From positions 1-16,663 of the forward strand of contig JAUYSN010000433.1 of NCBI GenBank assembly GCA_030696235.1: 16,663 bases of DNA, read 5' to 3'. The notes under the pieces are model-generated. The model was given only the letters and a program-made list of their open reading frames with translations. It had not been told where the DNA came from and searched no databases. Position numbers and translations under genes: made by a program. Source of the stretch: Sulfuricella sp. Lineage in GTDB: Bacteria > Pseudomonadota > Gammaproteobacteria > Burkholderiales > Sulfuricellaceae. Positions 1 to 8,142 of the stretch are shown here, piece by piece; the stretch's first letter is position 1; each line of letters begins with the position of its first letter.

Positions 1-1
1 C

Positions 2-352
2 AACCTATTTGAAGGGAAGGGTGGCACAAAGATAGTCGTCGATGGCATGGAGCTTTGGGATAACGGCGAGCCTCCCCGCAAGTTCAAGGTGCTCGGCATC
101 ATTGATGATGAGCGCCCAAGAGGGCTCATCCCCATGACACAACTTCGGAGTGATATGGTAGGAAAGGCCCGTGCAGCAGGCGGCGATGCCATTATTCAAC
201 TTGGTAGCCAATCTCAAATTGCTGGCTACTACACCAACGGTTCCGCATCCGCATATGGCTATGGCAATTCTGCTACCGCCTATGGTTCATCTACCACCAT
301 ACCTGTTCGTCGCAATGTAGCAAAATTCGCGGTTATCAAATATGTCGAATAG
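2..352 (+). CDS. Conserved hypothetical protein, 5' end missing (possible small envelope protein)
   Basis: The frame is open from the left edge, so this is the C-terminal 116 residues of a longer protein. An internal ATG at 47 is unlikely to be the true start, because the residues before it (KIVVDGMELWDNG) read smoothly into the conserved-looking part. The visible protein has a compact alpha/beta-like part (RKFKVLGIIDDERP, then KARAAGGDAIIQL), then a Gly/Ser/Tyr/Ala-rich low-complexity stretch (GYYTNGSASAYGYGNSATAY), and ends in a short strand-like tail (KFAVIKYVE). The pattern resembles small periplasmic or lipoprotein-type proteins of unknown function, but the N-terminus that would show a signal peptide is outside the window. 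It is convergent with hisG, with a palindromic repeat in between. I do not assign a function. Confidence 0.7.
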   Translation, partial: NLFEGKGGTKIVVDGMELWDNGEPPRKFKVLGIIDDERPRGLIPMTQLRSDMVGKARAAGGDAIIQLGSQSQIAGYYTNGSASAYGYGNSATAYGSSTTIPVRRNVAKFAVIKYVE

Positions 353-358
353 CAGCGC

Positions 359-471
359 GGTAGGGCGCAATCGTTATTGCGCCGAATGAAATGGGGTTCG
401 CAGGGATGGGCGACTTGTCGCCCAACTCGCAAAACATCCGGTGCAATGCGCTTCGCTTATTGGCACCCTAC
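359..471. repeat. MITE-like palindromic intergenic repeat
   Basis: The ends are imperfect inverted repeats: GTAGGGCGCAAT at the left, and GTAGGGTGCCAAT when the right end is read inward on the minus strand. Inside are three hairpins. The first is GGCGCAAT-CGTT-ATTGCGCC (364-383, perfect 8-bp stem). The second is GGGCGAC-TT-GTCGCCC (408-423, perfect 7-bp stem). The third is GGTGCAAT ... ATTGGCACC (440-467, one bulge). I recognise the right arm, read on the minus strand (GTAGGGTGC...AATAAGCGAAGCGC), as a dispersed repeat seen in many proteobacterial genomes. No reading frame of its own is convincing. It lies between convergent genes; no T-tract follows the hairpins, so a classical terminator is not supported. 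Confidence 0.7.
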
Positions 472-478
472 ATTACGC

Positions 479-539
479 CTTAAGCGAGTTTAGAATTTCT
501 CGTGCCGGATCAACAGCCCGCTTAAGCCGATTAAGCCGA
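479..539. repeat. Inverted CTTAAGCG pair and tandem 9-bp repeat at the end of hisG
   Basis: CTTAAGCG (479-486) and CGCTTAAG (519-526) form an 8-bp inverted pair around a 32-base loop just downstream of hisG. TTAAGCCGA occurs twice in tandem (522-530 and 531-539), and the second copy supplies the hisG stop codon. It looks like a small local duplication. A role in 3' end formation is possible but not shown, since there is no T-run. Confidence 0.4.
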
Positions 540-1187
540 TGCTTTGGCGACGGTCTCGGCAAAAATATCCAGAATCGGCTGAATCTGCTCGCGCTTGAGC
601 TTGAGCGCCGCCTGATTGACCACCAACCGCGAGCTGATCTGCATGATTTCTTCCACCGCCACCAGGTGGTTGGCCTTGAGCGTGCCGCCGCTGCTCACCA
701 AATCGACAATGGCGTCGGCCAATCCGACCAGCGGCGCAAGTTCCATCGAGCCATAAAGCTTGATTAGATCGACGTGCACACCCTTCTTGGCGAAATGCTC
801 GCGTGCTGTTTGCAGGTATTTGGTGGCGACGCGCAAGCGCGCGCCCTGACGCACCGCGTTTTCATAATCGAAGCCTTCCGGCACCGCCACCATCATGCGA
901 CAGCGCGCGATTTGCAGGTCCAGCGGCTGGTACAGACCGTCGCCGCCGTGCTCGTTGAGCACATCCTTGCCGGCAATGCCCATGTCGGCCGCGCCGTATT
1001 GCACGTAGGTCGGCACGTCGGAGGCGCGCACCACGATCAGGCGCACCTCGGGCCGGTTGGTGGACAGGATCAGCTTGCGCGAGGTTTCCGGGTCGTCGAG
1101 CGGAATAATCCCCGCCGCTTTCAGCAGCGGCGCGGTTTCCTCGAAAATACGGCCCTTGGAAAGGGCGATGGTGATGCCGGAGTTCAA
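531..1187 (-). CDS. hisG: ATP phosphoribosyltransferase, short form
   Basis: HisG joins ATP and PRPP to give phosphoribosyl-ATP, the first step of histidine synthesis, in the cytoplasm. At 218 residues it is the short form, without the C-terminal ACT-like regulatory domain; this form works with HisZ as regulatory subunit. Seen in the sequence: N-terminal [13 protein letters not shown] (5-17), the [14 protein letters not shown] region (64-77), and the PRPP-binding loop [13 protein letters not shown] (158-170). The start codon is TTG, supported by AAGGA seven bases upstream and by the alignment-like position of the N-terminus. It follows murA, as in many beta- and gammaproteobacteria, separated by a palindromic element that leaves only 24 bases for its leader. 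hisD, the usual next gene, is absent; a repeat and a convergent gene follow. Confidence 0.95.
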   Translation of the reverse strand: MNSGITIALSKGRIFEETAPLLKAAGIIPLDDPETSRKLILSTNRPEVRLIVVRASDVPTYVQYGAADMGIAGKDVLNEHGGDGLYQPLDLQIARCRMMVAVPEGFDYENAVRQGARLRVATKYLQTAREHFAKKGVHVDLIKLYGSMELAPLVGLADAIVDLVSSGGTLKANHLVAVEEIMQISSRLVVNQAALKLKREQIQPILDIFAETVAKASA

Positions 1188-1194
1188 TTCAAAT

Positions 1195-1199
1195 TCCTT
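1195..1199 (-). promoter_or_regulatory. Shine-Dalgarno AAGGA deciding the TTG start of hisG
   Basis: AAGGA on the minus strand lies seven bases before TTG (1187-1185). No ATG or GTG nearby fits both the site and the family N-terminus, so the TTG is the likely start. Confidence 0.6.
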
Positions 1200-1211
1200 A
1201 AAAAAGCATTA

Positions 1212-1336
1212 ACCGCTAAGGACGCAAAGGCCCGCAAAGGAAAACCAAGTACAACATCCTGGCAAAAACATTCGCATTTTCCCTCGGCCATACAAAGATT
1301 TTGATTTACCTTGCGCACCTTTGCGTCCTTAGCGGT
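1212..1336. repeat. 125-bp MITE-like element with 19-bp perfect terminal inverted repeats
   Basis: ACCGCTAAGGACGCAAAGG at 1212-1230 is repeated exactly in inverted orientation at 1318-1336. The similarity continues inward imperfectly for about 10-15 bases (CCCGCAAAGG against TGCGCAAGG). The core of about 60 bases has no coding content. I recognise the ACCGCTAAGGACGCAAAGG end as a common dispersed repeat of environmental proteobacteria. It fills nearly the whole murA-hisG gap, ending five bases from the murA stop codon. On the transcript it could form a long stem, which may attenuate or process the murA-hisG message. Confidence 0.8.
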
Positions 1337-1341
1337 GAAAA

Positions 1342-2598
<1,257 letters not shown>

Positions 2599-2647
2599 TT
2601 AGTCTCTTAGTCAGTCACAAGAATTTGGGGTTGAAATGAGCCATATG

Positions 2648-2714
2648 GTGATGGGTGATGAGGAATGGGTGATGAAAACCTTTCGACCATCTCTCATCCC
2701 CCATTACCCATCAC
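2648..2714. repeat. Imperfect palindromic GTGATGGGT repeat
   Basis: A 27-base arm beginning GTGATGGGT (2648-2674) pairs with an inverted copy (2688-2714); 22 of 27 positions match. Each arm is itself made of GGTGATG/GGGTAATG-type subrepeats. The loop is 13 bases. It lies between grxD and murA, 27 bases after the grxD stop and 52 before the murA start. The transcript would form a long imperfect hairpin. It belongs to a different sequence family from the two elements around hisG. Confidence 0.65.
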
Positions 2715-2740
2715 TCCATTTTGCTTCCGGCTCATCCGGC

Positions 2741-3064
2741 TTAGGCCTTAGCGCTTTCCACCAGCTTCTGCATCTCGCCCTTCTCGTAGAGGTCTTTCAT
2801 GATGTCGGATCCGCCGATCAATTCCCCTTTGATATAAAGCTGGGGAAAAGTCGGCCAATTGGCGTAATACTTCAGGTTTTCATAGACTTCCGCGTCTGCC
2901 AGCACATTTACCGCAACATAATCGGTCACACCGCACGCCTTCAGAACCTGGGCAGCCAGGCCGGAAAAACCACACTGCGGGAACTGCGGGGTGCCTTTCA
3001 TGTAAAGCACGATCGGGTTCTCGGTGACGGTTTGCCTGATTTTGTTCAATGCGTTCTGATCCAT
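2741..3064 (-). CDS. grxD: Monothiol glutaredoxin (Grx4 type)
   Basis: CGFS monothiol glutaredoxins bind a [2Fe-2S] cluster with glutathione and pass or sense clusters, often in complex with BolA-family proteins. The 107-residue protein has the expected parts: MKGTPQFPQCGFSG (22-35, active-site Cys31 in CGFS), WPTFPQLYIKGELIGGSDI (70-88, with the cis-Pro TFPQ and the GGSD glutathione contacts). An upstream GTG at 3100 would add 12 residues but would run into the ibaG coding region; the ATG at 3064 has GGAG five bases before it and gives the usual length. It follows the BolA-like gene by 17 bases, so the two known partner families are made together. Confidence 0.95.
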   Translation of the reverse strand: MDQNALNKIRQTVTENPIVLYMKGTPQFPQCGFSGLAAQVLKACGVTDYVAVNVLADAEVYENLKYYANWPTFPQLYIKGELIGGSDIMKDLYEKGEMQKLVESAKA

Positions 3065-3069
3065 ATCCA

Positions 3070-3073
3070 CTCC
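3070..3073 (-). promoter_or_regulatory. Shine-Dalgarno GGAG fixing the grxD start
   Basis: GGAG on the minus strand sits five bases before the ATG at 3064. This favours that start over the in-frame GTG at 3100. Confidence 0.6.
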
Positions 3074-3081
3074 AATAAATA

Positions 3082-3321
3082 TCAAATTTGCTTCGCCCAC
3101 TGCTCGGGGGTAAAGGTTTTCATCGATAAAGCATGAACTTCTTCATGCATCCTGTCGCCCAGCGCCCGATAGACAAGTTGGTGCTGCTGCACCATCCCCT
3201 TGCCCTCAAAAGCCGGACTGACGATCACCGCCTCAAAGTGACGGCCATCGCCTTGTACCTCTATATGGGTACACTCCAGGCCTTGTTCAATATAAGATTT
3301 AACGTCTTCCGGTGTAACCAT
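3082..3321 (-). CDS. ibaG: BolA-family protein, IbaG-like
   Basis: This 79-residue protein is the length of the short BolA family members (IbaG/YrbA). It has the BolA core: HIEVQGDGRHFEAVIVSPAF, then the conserved GMVQQHQLVYRAL helix and a C-terminal HALSMKTFTPEQW. BolA proteins partner with CGFS glutaredoxins around a shared [2Fe-2S] cluster, and the next gene here is such a glutaredoxin. In Escherichia coli ibaG lies between the mla operon and murA; the same neighbourhood is kept here with the ABC pair and grxD added. The ATG has AAGGA six bases upstream, within the end of the permease gene, whose stop is one base away. Confidence 0.93.
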   Translation of the reverse strand: MVTPEDVKSYIEQGLECTHIEVQGDGRHFEAVIVSPAFEGKGMVQQHQLVYRALGDRMHEEVHALSMKTFTPEQWAKQI

Positions 3322-3322
3322 G

Positions 3323-4078
3323 TCAGTTCCTTAACTTGTAACCGCTCTTTAATAAAACCAAAGTCGCCAATGATAATGCCAAAAAGCAGGTGCCGACAAT
3401 CAATAACCCCAACTCCGGAGAAACATCCGAGACGCCGAAGAAGCCATAACGGAACCCGTCAATCAGATAAAAAAACGGGTTGTAGCGCGACAGCGCCTGC
3501 CAGAAAGGCGGCAGGGAGTGGATCGAGTAGAACACGCCGGACAGGAAAGTCAGCGGCATGATGATGAAATTTTGCACCGCCGCCATCTGATCGTAACTGC
3601 CCGCCCACAGCGCCGTAATGATGCCTGCCGCCCCCAGCATGGCACATCCCGCCAGTGCGAATGCCATCATCCACAGGGGATGGGCCAGTGCGACCGGCGT
3701 GAACCACAACCCGGCCAGCCCCACCCCGAGGCCAACCACCAGACCGCGCACGATGGCAGCCGCCACATAGGCGGTAAAAAATTCCCAGTAGGCCAGCGGC
3801 GGCAGCAACAGAAACACGATGTTGCCCGACATTTTCGACTGGATCAGGCTGGAAGAGCTGTTGGCGAAAGCGTTCTGCAGCATGGACATCATCACCAGCC
3901 CCGGAATCAGGAAGGCGGTATAGCCGACACCCGGATAAACCTGCACATGCGCTTCCAGTACATGGGAAAAAATCAGCAGATAGAGCAGTGTCGTCACCAG
4001 CGGCGACAGAATGGTCTGCAGGCCGACCTTCCAGAAACGCAGCAGCTCCTTGTAAAGCAGCGTCCACAGGCCGGTCAT
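3323..4078 (-). CDS. ABC-2 type transporter permease (YadH-like)
   Basis: This is the membrane subunit of an ABC exporter, 251 residues with about six hydrophobic segments (for example around 20-38, 53-70, 90-120, 130-160, 170-185 and 223-245). Family features seen are an N-terminal LWTLLYKELLRFWK amphipathic segment, the PGLVMMSMLQNAF region, and FLSGVFYSIHSLPPFW followed by NPFFYLIDGFRYG, typical of ABC-2/YadH permeases. The start ATG overlaps the ATPase stop as ATGA, indicating translational coupling; a longer upstream reading in the same frame is a shadow of the ATPase gene. The substrate is not known from sequence. Position inside an mla/murA block suggests an envelope-related role, which is inference. 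Confidence 0.93.
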   Translation of the reverse strand: MTGLWTLLYKELLRFWKVGLQTILSPLVTTLLYLLIFSHVLEAHVQVYPGVGYTAFLIPGLVMMSMLQNAFANSSSSLIQSKMSGNIVFLLLPPLAYWEFFTAYVAAAIVRGLVVGLGVGLAGLWFTPVALAHPLWMMAFALAGCAMLGAAGIITALWAGSYDQMAAVQNFIIMPLTFLSGVFYSIHSLPPFWQALSRYNPFFYLIDGFRYGFFGVSDVSPELGLLIVGTCFLALSLATLVLLKSGYKLRN

Positions 4079-4992
4079 CTCGCTGCTTCCTTGCCAGACC
4101 TGCCCATGATCTGCAAAAACACATCTTCCAGGTCCGGTTTCGACACCTCCAACTCCTCCACCGCCACCTTTGCCTCGCGCAGGGTTGCCAGCACTTTTTC
4201 CAGCCCGCTGTAGTCCTTCAGCACCAGGCGAAAGCACCCGGCTTCCTCGGCGACGAGCAGCGGCCGCAACACGTCGGGCAGCCGGTTGGGATTGAGCCTT
4301 AGCCGAACCTGGGTAGCCGCATGGGCGCTGAGCAGGTTATGCGTGGTGTCGAGCGCGATGACCTGCCCCTGCTTCAGCATGGCGATACGACTGCACAGGG
4401 TTTCCGCCTCTTCCAGATAGTGGGTGGTGAGCACAATGGTGTGGCCGTCGCGGTTCAGACGCCGGATAAACTCCCACAAATTCTGGCGCAGTTCCACGTC
4501 CACCCCGGCGGTCGGCTCGTCGAGCACGATCACCGGCGGCTTGTGCACCAGCGCCTGAGCCACCAGCACGCGCCGTTTCATGCCGCCCGACAACAAACGG
4601 GTGTAGGTGTCGGCCTTGTCCGTCAGGCCCAGGTTGTGGAGCAGCTCATCGATCCAGGCGTCGTTCTTGCGCAGGCCGAAATAGCCGGACTGAAAGCGCA
4701 GCATTTCCCTCACGGTAAAAAAGGCGTCGTAGACCAGCTCCTGCGGCACCACGCCAAGGACGCGCCGCGCATTACGGTAGTCGGCCACCACGTCGTGGCC
4801 CATCACCCTGCTGCAGCCTTGCGTAGCCCGGGAAAGTCCGGCCAGGATGTTGATCAGGGTGGTTTTTCCGGCGCCGTTGGGGCCGAGCAAGGCGAAAAAC
4901 TCGCCCTGCTCCACCGTCAGATCCACGCCACGCAAGGCATGTAGATTGCCGAAGCGCTTGTGCACTTCGCGAATTTCGATCGCAGGGGTCAC
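4075..4992 (-). CDS. ABC transporter ATP-binding protein (YadG-like)
   Basis: This 305-residue ATPase powers the adjacent permease. Motifs are Walker A GPNGAGKTT (37-45), Q-loop near VVPQELVYD (81-89), signature LSGGM (134-138), Walker B VIVLDEP (154-160) and H-loop His191 in LTTHYLEEAE. A C-terminal segment of about 80 residues after the core (from about 225, ending PDLEDVFLQIMG) is the usual tail of CcmA/YadG-type ATPases. The start is GTG at 4992, 16 bases after the mlaB stop; no clear Shine-Dalgarno is seen. The start is therefore less certain than the identity. Its stop overlaps the permease start by four bases. Confidence 0.93.
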   Translation of the reverse strand: MTPAIEIREVHKRFGNLHALRGVDLTVEQGEFFALLGPNGAGKTTLINILAGLSRATQGCSRVMGHDVVADYRNARRVLGVVPQELVYDAFFTVREMLRFQSGYFGLRKNDAWIDELLHNLGLTDKADTYTRLLSGGMKRRVLVAQALVHKPPVIVLDEPTAGVDVELRQNLWEFIRRLNRDGHTIVLTTHYLEEAETLCSRIAMLKQGQVIALDTTHNLLSAHAATQVRLRLNPNRLPDVLRPLLVAEEAGCFRLVLKDYSGLEKVLATLREAKVAVEELEVSKPDLEDVFLQIMGRSGKEAAR

Positions 4993-5008
4993 GGTTGGAT
5001 GAGGCGGG

Positions 5009-5305
5009 TCAGCCGGCTTCGGCCGGCTGGATCAGGTCAAGCACGCCGTAGAGGGTCGCCAGGCTTTTCAGATTATCGGGAAGGTTGGTGAAGCGGAGTT
5101 TGCGTTGATTGCGCTGGGCCTCGCGCAACCACTCCAGCACCAGGCTGACTGCGGAGGAGTCCACTTCCTCCAGTTGAGACAGATCCACCACCAGGCCATC
5201 GCGGACAAACAGCTTCAAGCCCTCCGTCAACAGGGCGTTGGCGTTGGCCATGGTAATCCGGCCCTGGATCCGGTAATTGTCGCCGTCCTGTACGATCATG
5301 TCCAC
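5009..5305 (-). CDS. mlaB: STAS-domain protein MlaB
   Basis: MlaB is the small cytoplasmic STAS subunit of the MlaFEDB phospholipid transporter and stabilises the MlaF ATPase. This 98-residue protein is a single STAS domain: the strand LVVDLSQLEEVDSSAVSLVLEWLREA (38-63) with the DSSAVSL loop-helix and the following KLRFTNLPDNLKSLATLYGV. It lies directly after mlaC. Two starts are possible: GTG at 5305, with a GGA six bases upstream, or ATG at 5299 without a clear site; the GTG is used here. Position and domain make the assignment good, although STAS domains are diverse in sequence. Confidence 0.88.
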   Translation of the reverse strand: MDMIVQDGDNYRIQGRITMANANALLTEGLKLFVRDGLVVDLSQLEEVDSSAVSLVLEWLREAQRNQRKLRFTNLPDNLKSLATLYGVLDLIQPAEAG

Positions 5306-5317
5306 GCCGTATCCGAT

Positions 5318-5950
5318 TCAGCCTTTGGCACCCGAAGTTTCGGCCGCGCGGTTCTTGTCGACCAGAACCTTGATCAGGCCGTCGATGCCGGACTGACGAA
5401 TCTCGCTGGCGAAAGAACCGCGGTAATTGGTGACCAGGCTGATGTAGTCCACCACCACATCGTAGACCTTCCAGCCGTCAGCGGTTTTCTGCAAGCTGTA
5501 GTCGATGGGAACAGGCGGTCCGCCGGGCTGTTTGAACACGGTCTTCACCGTCACATCGGTGTCGCCGGGCTGCATCCTCAGCGGCTTGTAGTCTATGGTC
5601 TGGTTTTTATAAGTACTCAGCGAAATGGAATAAGTGCGCACCAGCAGGGTACGGAACTCCTTCGCCAGCGCATCCTGCTGTGCCGGTGTGGCCTGACGCC
5701 AGGATTTTCCCACTGCGAGCTGGGTCATGCGTTTGAAATCGAAATGGGGCAGCACCTTGGCATCAACCAGGGCGTAGATCTTTTGCTTGTCCCCGGCCTG
5801 GATATCCTTATCCTTCTTGACGATCTCCAGGACATCCTGGGAAGTCTCCTTGACTAGCACGTCCGGCGCCATTTCCGCTGCGACGGCGGTTGCCGTCACA
5901 CAAAAGAATGCCGTCACAAGGAACAAGGCATGGCAAAACGATTTTTTCAT
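5318..5950 (-). CDS. mlaC: Periplasmic phospholipid-binding protein MlaC
   Basis: MlaC shuttles phospholipids across the periplasm between the outer-membrane MlaA complex and MlaFEDB. The 210-residue precursor starts with a Sec signal peptide (MKKSFCHALFLVTAFFCVTATAVAAE, cleavage expected after the AVA-A region near 25). The mature part shows MlaC/Ttg2 features: VLPHFDFKRMTQLAVGKSWR, FRTLLVRTYSISLSTY, and the C-terminal WKVYDVVVDYISLVTNYRGSF block. An in-frame TTG four codons upstream is rejected, because the GGAG that would serve the ATG overlaps it. It lies 17 bases after mlaD. In many betaproteobacteria mlaA sits between mlaD and mlaC; here it does not. Confidence 0.95.
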   Translation of the reverse strand: MKKSFCHALFLVTAFFCVTATAVAAEMAPDVLVKETSQDVLEIVKKDKDIQAGDKQKIYALVDAKVLPHFDFKRMTQLAVGKSWRQATPAQQDALAKEFRTLLVRTYSISLSTYKNQTIDYKPLRMQPGDTDVTVKTVFKQPGGPPVPIDYSLQKTADGWKVYDVVVDYISLVTNYRGSFASEIRQSGIDGLIKVLVDKNRAAETSGAKG

Positions 5951-5956
5951 AATGCG

Positions 5957-5960
5957 CTCC
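5957..5960 (-). promoter_or_regulatory. Shine-Dalgarno GGAG fixing the mlaC start
   Basis: GGAG lies six bases before ATG 5950 on the minus strand, giving a start directly on the MKK of the signal peptide. Confidence 0.6.
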
Positions 5961-5967
5961 AAAACAA

Positions 5968-6477
5968 TTATTGTACTACGGCTTTTTTGTTGCCGCCTTG
6001 ATCTGTCTTTTTGTCGCCACCCTCATCAGCCGCTTTGCTGAAAAGGGCCTGACCGATCAACTGTTCCAATACCAACGCCGACTGGGTCAGCTTGAATTTA
6101 TCGCCGTTTTTCAGATTTTCCTCGTCCCCCCCGGCTTCCAGGCCGATGTACTGCTCGCCCAACAGGCCGGAAGTCAGGATAGATGCGCTGGTATCCTTGG
6201 GAAACTGGTAGTTTTTGCTGAGGCGCATTTCTACACGGGCCTGGAAGGATTTATTGTCAAACTGGACGCCCGACACCCGGCCGACCACCACGCCGGAGCT
6301 TTTCACCGGCGCCCTGACCTTGAGGCCGCCGATGTTATCGAATTCGCCATGCAGCGTATACGTTTCCGAACCATCAAAGTCACTCAGGTTCCCCACCTTG
6401 AAAGCCAGGATCAGCAGCGCGATGAGTCCGCCCACCACGAAAGCGCCTACCCATATATCCAGTGTCGTCCGTTCCAT
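5968..6477 (-). CDS. mlaD: MCE-domain phospholipid transport subunit MlaD
   Basis: MlaD is the inner-membrane-anchored MCE protein that forms a hexameric ring on the periplasmic face of MlaFEDB. The 169-residue protein has one N-terminal membrane helix (about 8-27, VGAFVVGGLIALLILAF). An MCE domain follows (about 38-118) with FDNIGGLKVRAPVKSSGVVVG and the conserved ASILTSGLLGEQYIGLE. The tail is Lys/Gly/Asp-rich (DEGGDKKTDQGGNKK) and probably disordered. It starts four bases after the mlaE stop, with only a weak AGG close to the ATG, and ends 17 bases before mlaC. Length is typical. Confidence 0.96.
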   Translation of the reverse strand: MERTTLDIWVGAFVVGGLIALLILAFKVGNLSDFDGSETYTLHGEFDNIGGLKVRAPVKSSGVVVGRVSGVQFDNKSFQARVEMRLSKNYQFPKDTSASILTSGLLGEQYIGLEAGGDEENLKNGDKFKLTQSALVLEQLIGQALFSKAADEGGDKKTDQGGNKKAVVQ

Positions 6478-6481
6478 AAAC

Positions 6482-7279
6482 CTACACCCCCCGAAACATG
6501 AATGCCGTTAGAATAAAATCTAGGCCCAACACCACCAGCGCCGACGTCACCACGGTGCGAGTGGTGGCGTGGGATACGCCCTCCGCCGTAGGCGGGGCAT
6601 CATAACCCTCGAACAACGCGATCGCGGTGACAGCGATGCCGAACACCACGCTCTTGATCACCCCGTTCACGATGTCTTGCCTGAAATCAACCGCCGCCTG
6701 CATTTGCGACCAGAACGATCCCTCGTCCACCCCGATCAGCACCACCCCGACCAGGTAGCCGCCGAACACCCCGACGGCGGAAAACATCGCGGCCAGCAAC
6801 GGCATGGAGATCACTCCGGCCCAGAAGCGCGGCGCCACCACGCGTGAAATGGGATCGACCGCCATCATCTCCATCGCGGCGATCTGCTCGGTCGCTTTCA
6901 TCAGACCGATCTCGGCGGTGATGGCTGAACCGGCTCGGCTGGCGAACAGCAAGGCGGCCAGCACCGGCCCCAGCTCGCGCACCAGCGACAGCGCCACCAG
7001 CGAGCCCAGCGCCGACTCTGAACCATATTTCTGCAGGGTTTCGTAACCCTGCAGCCCCAGCACCATGCCGACGAACAGGCCGGAAACCAGGATAATGATC
7101 AGCGACATCACGCCCGTGAAATACATTTCGCGGATGGTCAGGTGGATGCGGCGGAAGCTCGCACCGGAGCTTATCAAAGTCATCAGGAAGAAACGGCTGG
7201 CGAACCCCAGGCGCCACACGCCATTGACCACCGCGCCTCCGATGCTACGCAAACCAAAACCGATTTTTCTATGCGGCAT
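6482..7279 (-). CDS. mlaE: Phospholipid transporter permease MlaE
   Basis: MlaE is the permease of the MlaFEDB phospholipid transporter. The 265-residue protein has the MlaE family signatures: [61 protein letters not shown] and [17 protein letters not shown]. About five to six membrane segments follow. The start ATG (7279) is inside the end of mlaF (11-base overlap), with GGAG seven bases before it, so translation is probably coupled to mlaF. The upstream extension of the frame is a shadow of mlaF. It is followed by mlaD after four bases. Confidence 0.96.
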   Translation of the reverse strand: MPHRKIGFGLRSIGGAVVNGVWRLGFASRFFLMTLISSGASFRRIHLTIREMYFTGVMSLIIILVSGLFVGMVLGLQGYETLQKYGSESALGSLVALSLVRELGPVLAALLFASRAGSAITAEIGLMKATEQIAAMEMMAVDPISRVVAPRFWAGVISMPLLAAMFSAVGVFGGYLVGVVLIGVDEGSFWSQMQAAVDFRQDIVNGVIKSVVFGIAVTAIALFEGYDAPPTAEGVSHATTRTVVTSALVVLGLDFILTAFMFRGV

Positions 7280-8135
7280 GTGCGGACTCCAACAGCAAAT
7301 CTTTCCGATAGGGCGGGCTGGGGTAATGAAACGATACCGGTCCATCAATCTCGCCCCACACGAACTGGTGCACGAACGGCAGCTTGCTCGCCCTGATGTC
7401 CTCAGCGGAGCCTTCGGCGACAACCACGCCATCCGCCATGAAATACACGTAGTCCACAATCTTCAGGGATTCCTGGATGTCGTGGGTCACCACGATCGAG
7501 GTCGCTCCCAGGGCATCATTCAGATGCCGGATCAGGTTGCCGATCACCGACAGCGAAATCGGATCGAGGCCGGCAAACGGCTCATCGTACATCATCAGCA
7601 TCGGATCAAGGGCAATCGCCCGTGCCAGCGCCACGCGCCGCGCCATGCCCCCGGACAGCTCGGAGGGCATCAGCTTGTGCGCACCGAGCAGGCCCACGGC
7701 ATGGAGCTTCATCATCACCAGATCGCGGATCACGGTTTCAGGCAAATCGGTATGCTCGCGCATCTGGAAAGCCACATTCTCGTAAACGGAAAGGTCGGTA
7801 AACAGCGCCCCGAACTGGAACAACATGCCCATCTTGCGGCGCATTTTGTACAGTTCTTCCGTATCCAGCCCGCCCACTTCTTTTCCCGCAACCTTGACAC
7901 TGCCGGTAGTCGGCTTGAGCGCTCCGCCGATCAGGCGCAGCGTGGTGGTCTTGCCGCAGCCGGATAGCCCCATGATGGCGACGAGCTTGCCCCGGGGGAT
8001 CTTCATATTGATCCCCTTCAAGATCGGGCGTTTACCGTAACTGAAGTTCAGATCGCTGATTTCAACCAGATTTTCAGCAGGCACGAGAATTTGTTCTTTT
8101 ATGCGAAGCACGCATTCTAAACCAGCTTGGCTCAT
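7269..8135 (-). CDS. mlaF: Phospholipid transporter ATP-binding protein MlaF
   Basis: MlaF is the cytoplasmic ATPase of the Mla phospholipid transporter. In the 288-residue protein: Walker [10 protein letters not shown], signature [16 protein letters not shown], Walker [14 protein letters not shown] and H-loop VTHD are all intact. The N-terminus carries about 20 residues before the usual [14 protein letters not shown] start, so a shorter form from the GTG near residue 18 is possible. The ATG at 8135 is favoured by its position seven bases after the preceding stop. The closest purine-rich site is GGGAG about 12 bases upstream, inside the end of the DUF72-like gene, which is longer spacing than usual. 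It overlaps mlaE by 11 bases. Confidence 0.95.
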   Translation of the reverse strand: MSQAGLECVLRIKEQILVPAENLVEISDLNFSYGKRPILKGINMKIPRGKLVAIMGLSGCGKTTTLRLIGGALKPTTGSVKVAGKEVGGLDTEELYKMRRKMGMLFQFGALFTDLSVYENVAFQMREHTDLPETVIRDLVMMKLHAVGLLGAHKLMPSELSGGMARRVALARAIALDPMLMMYDEPFAGLDPISLSVIGNLIRHLNDALGATSIVVTHDIQESLKIVDYVYFMADGVVVAEGSAEDIRASKLPFVHQFVWGEIDGPVSFHYPSPPYRKDLLLESAHAA

Positions 8136-8142
8136 GCAACAA

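Noticed and set aside
364..383. Hairpin as rho-independent terminator of the left-edge gene
   Set aside because: The stem is perfect but no T-run follows on either strand, and it is part of a larger dispersed repeat.
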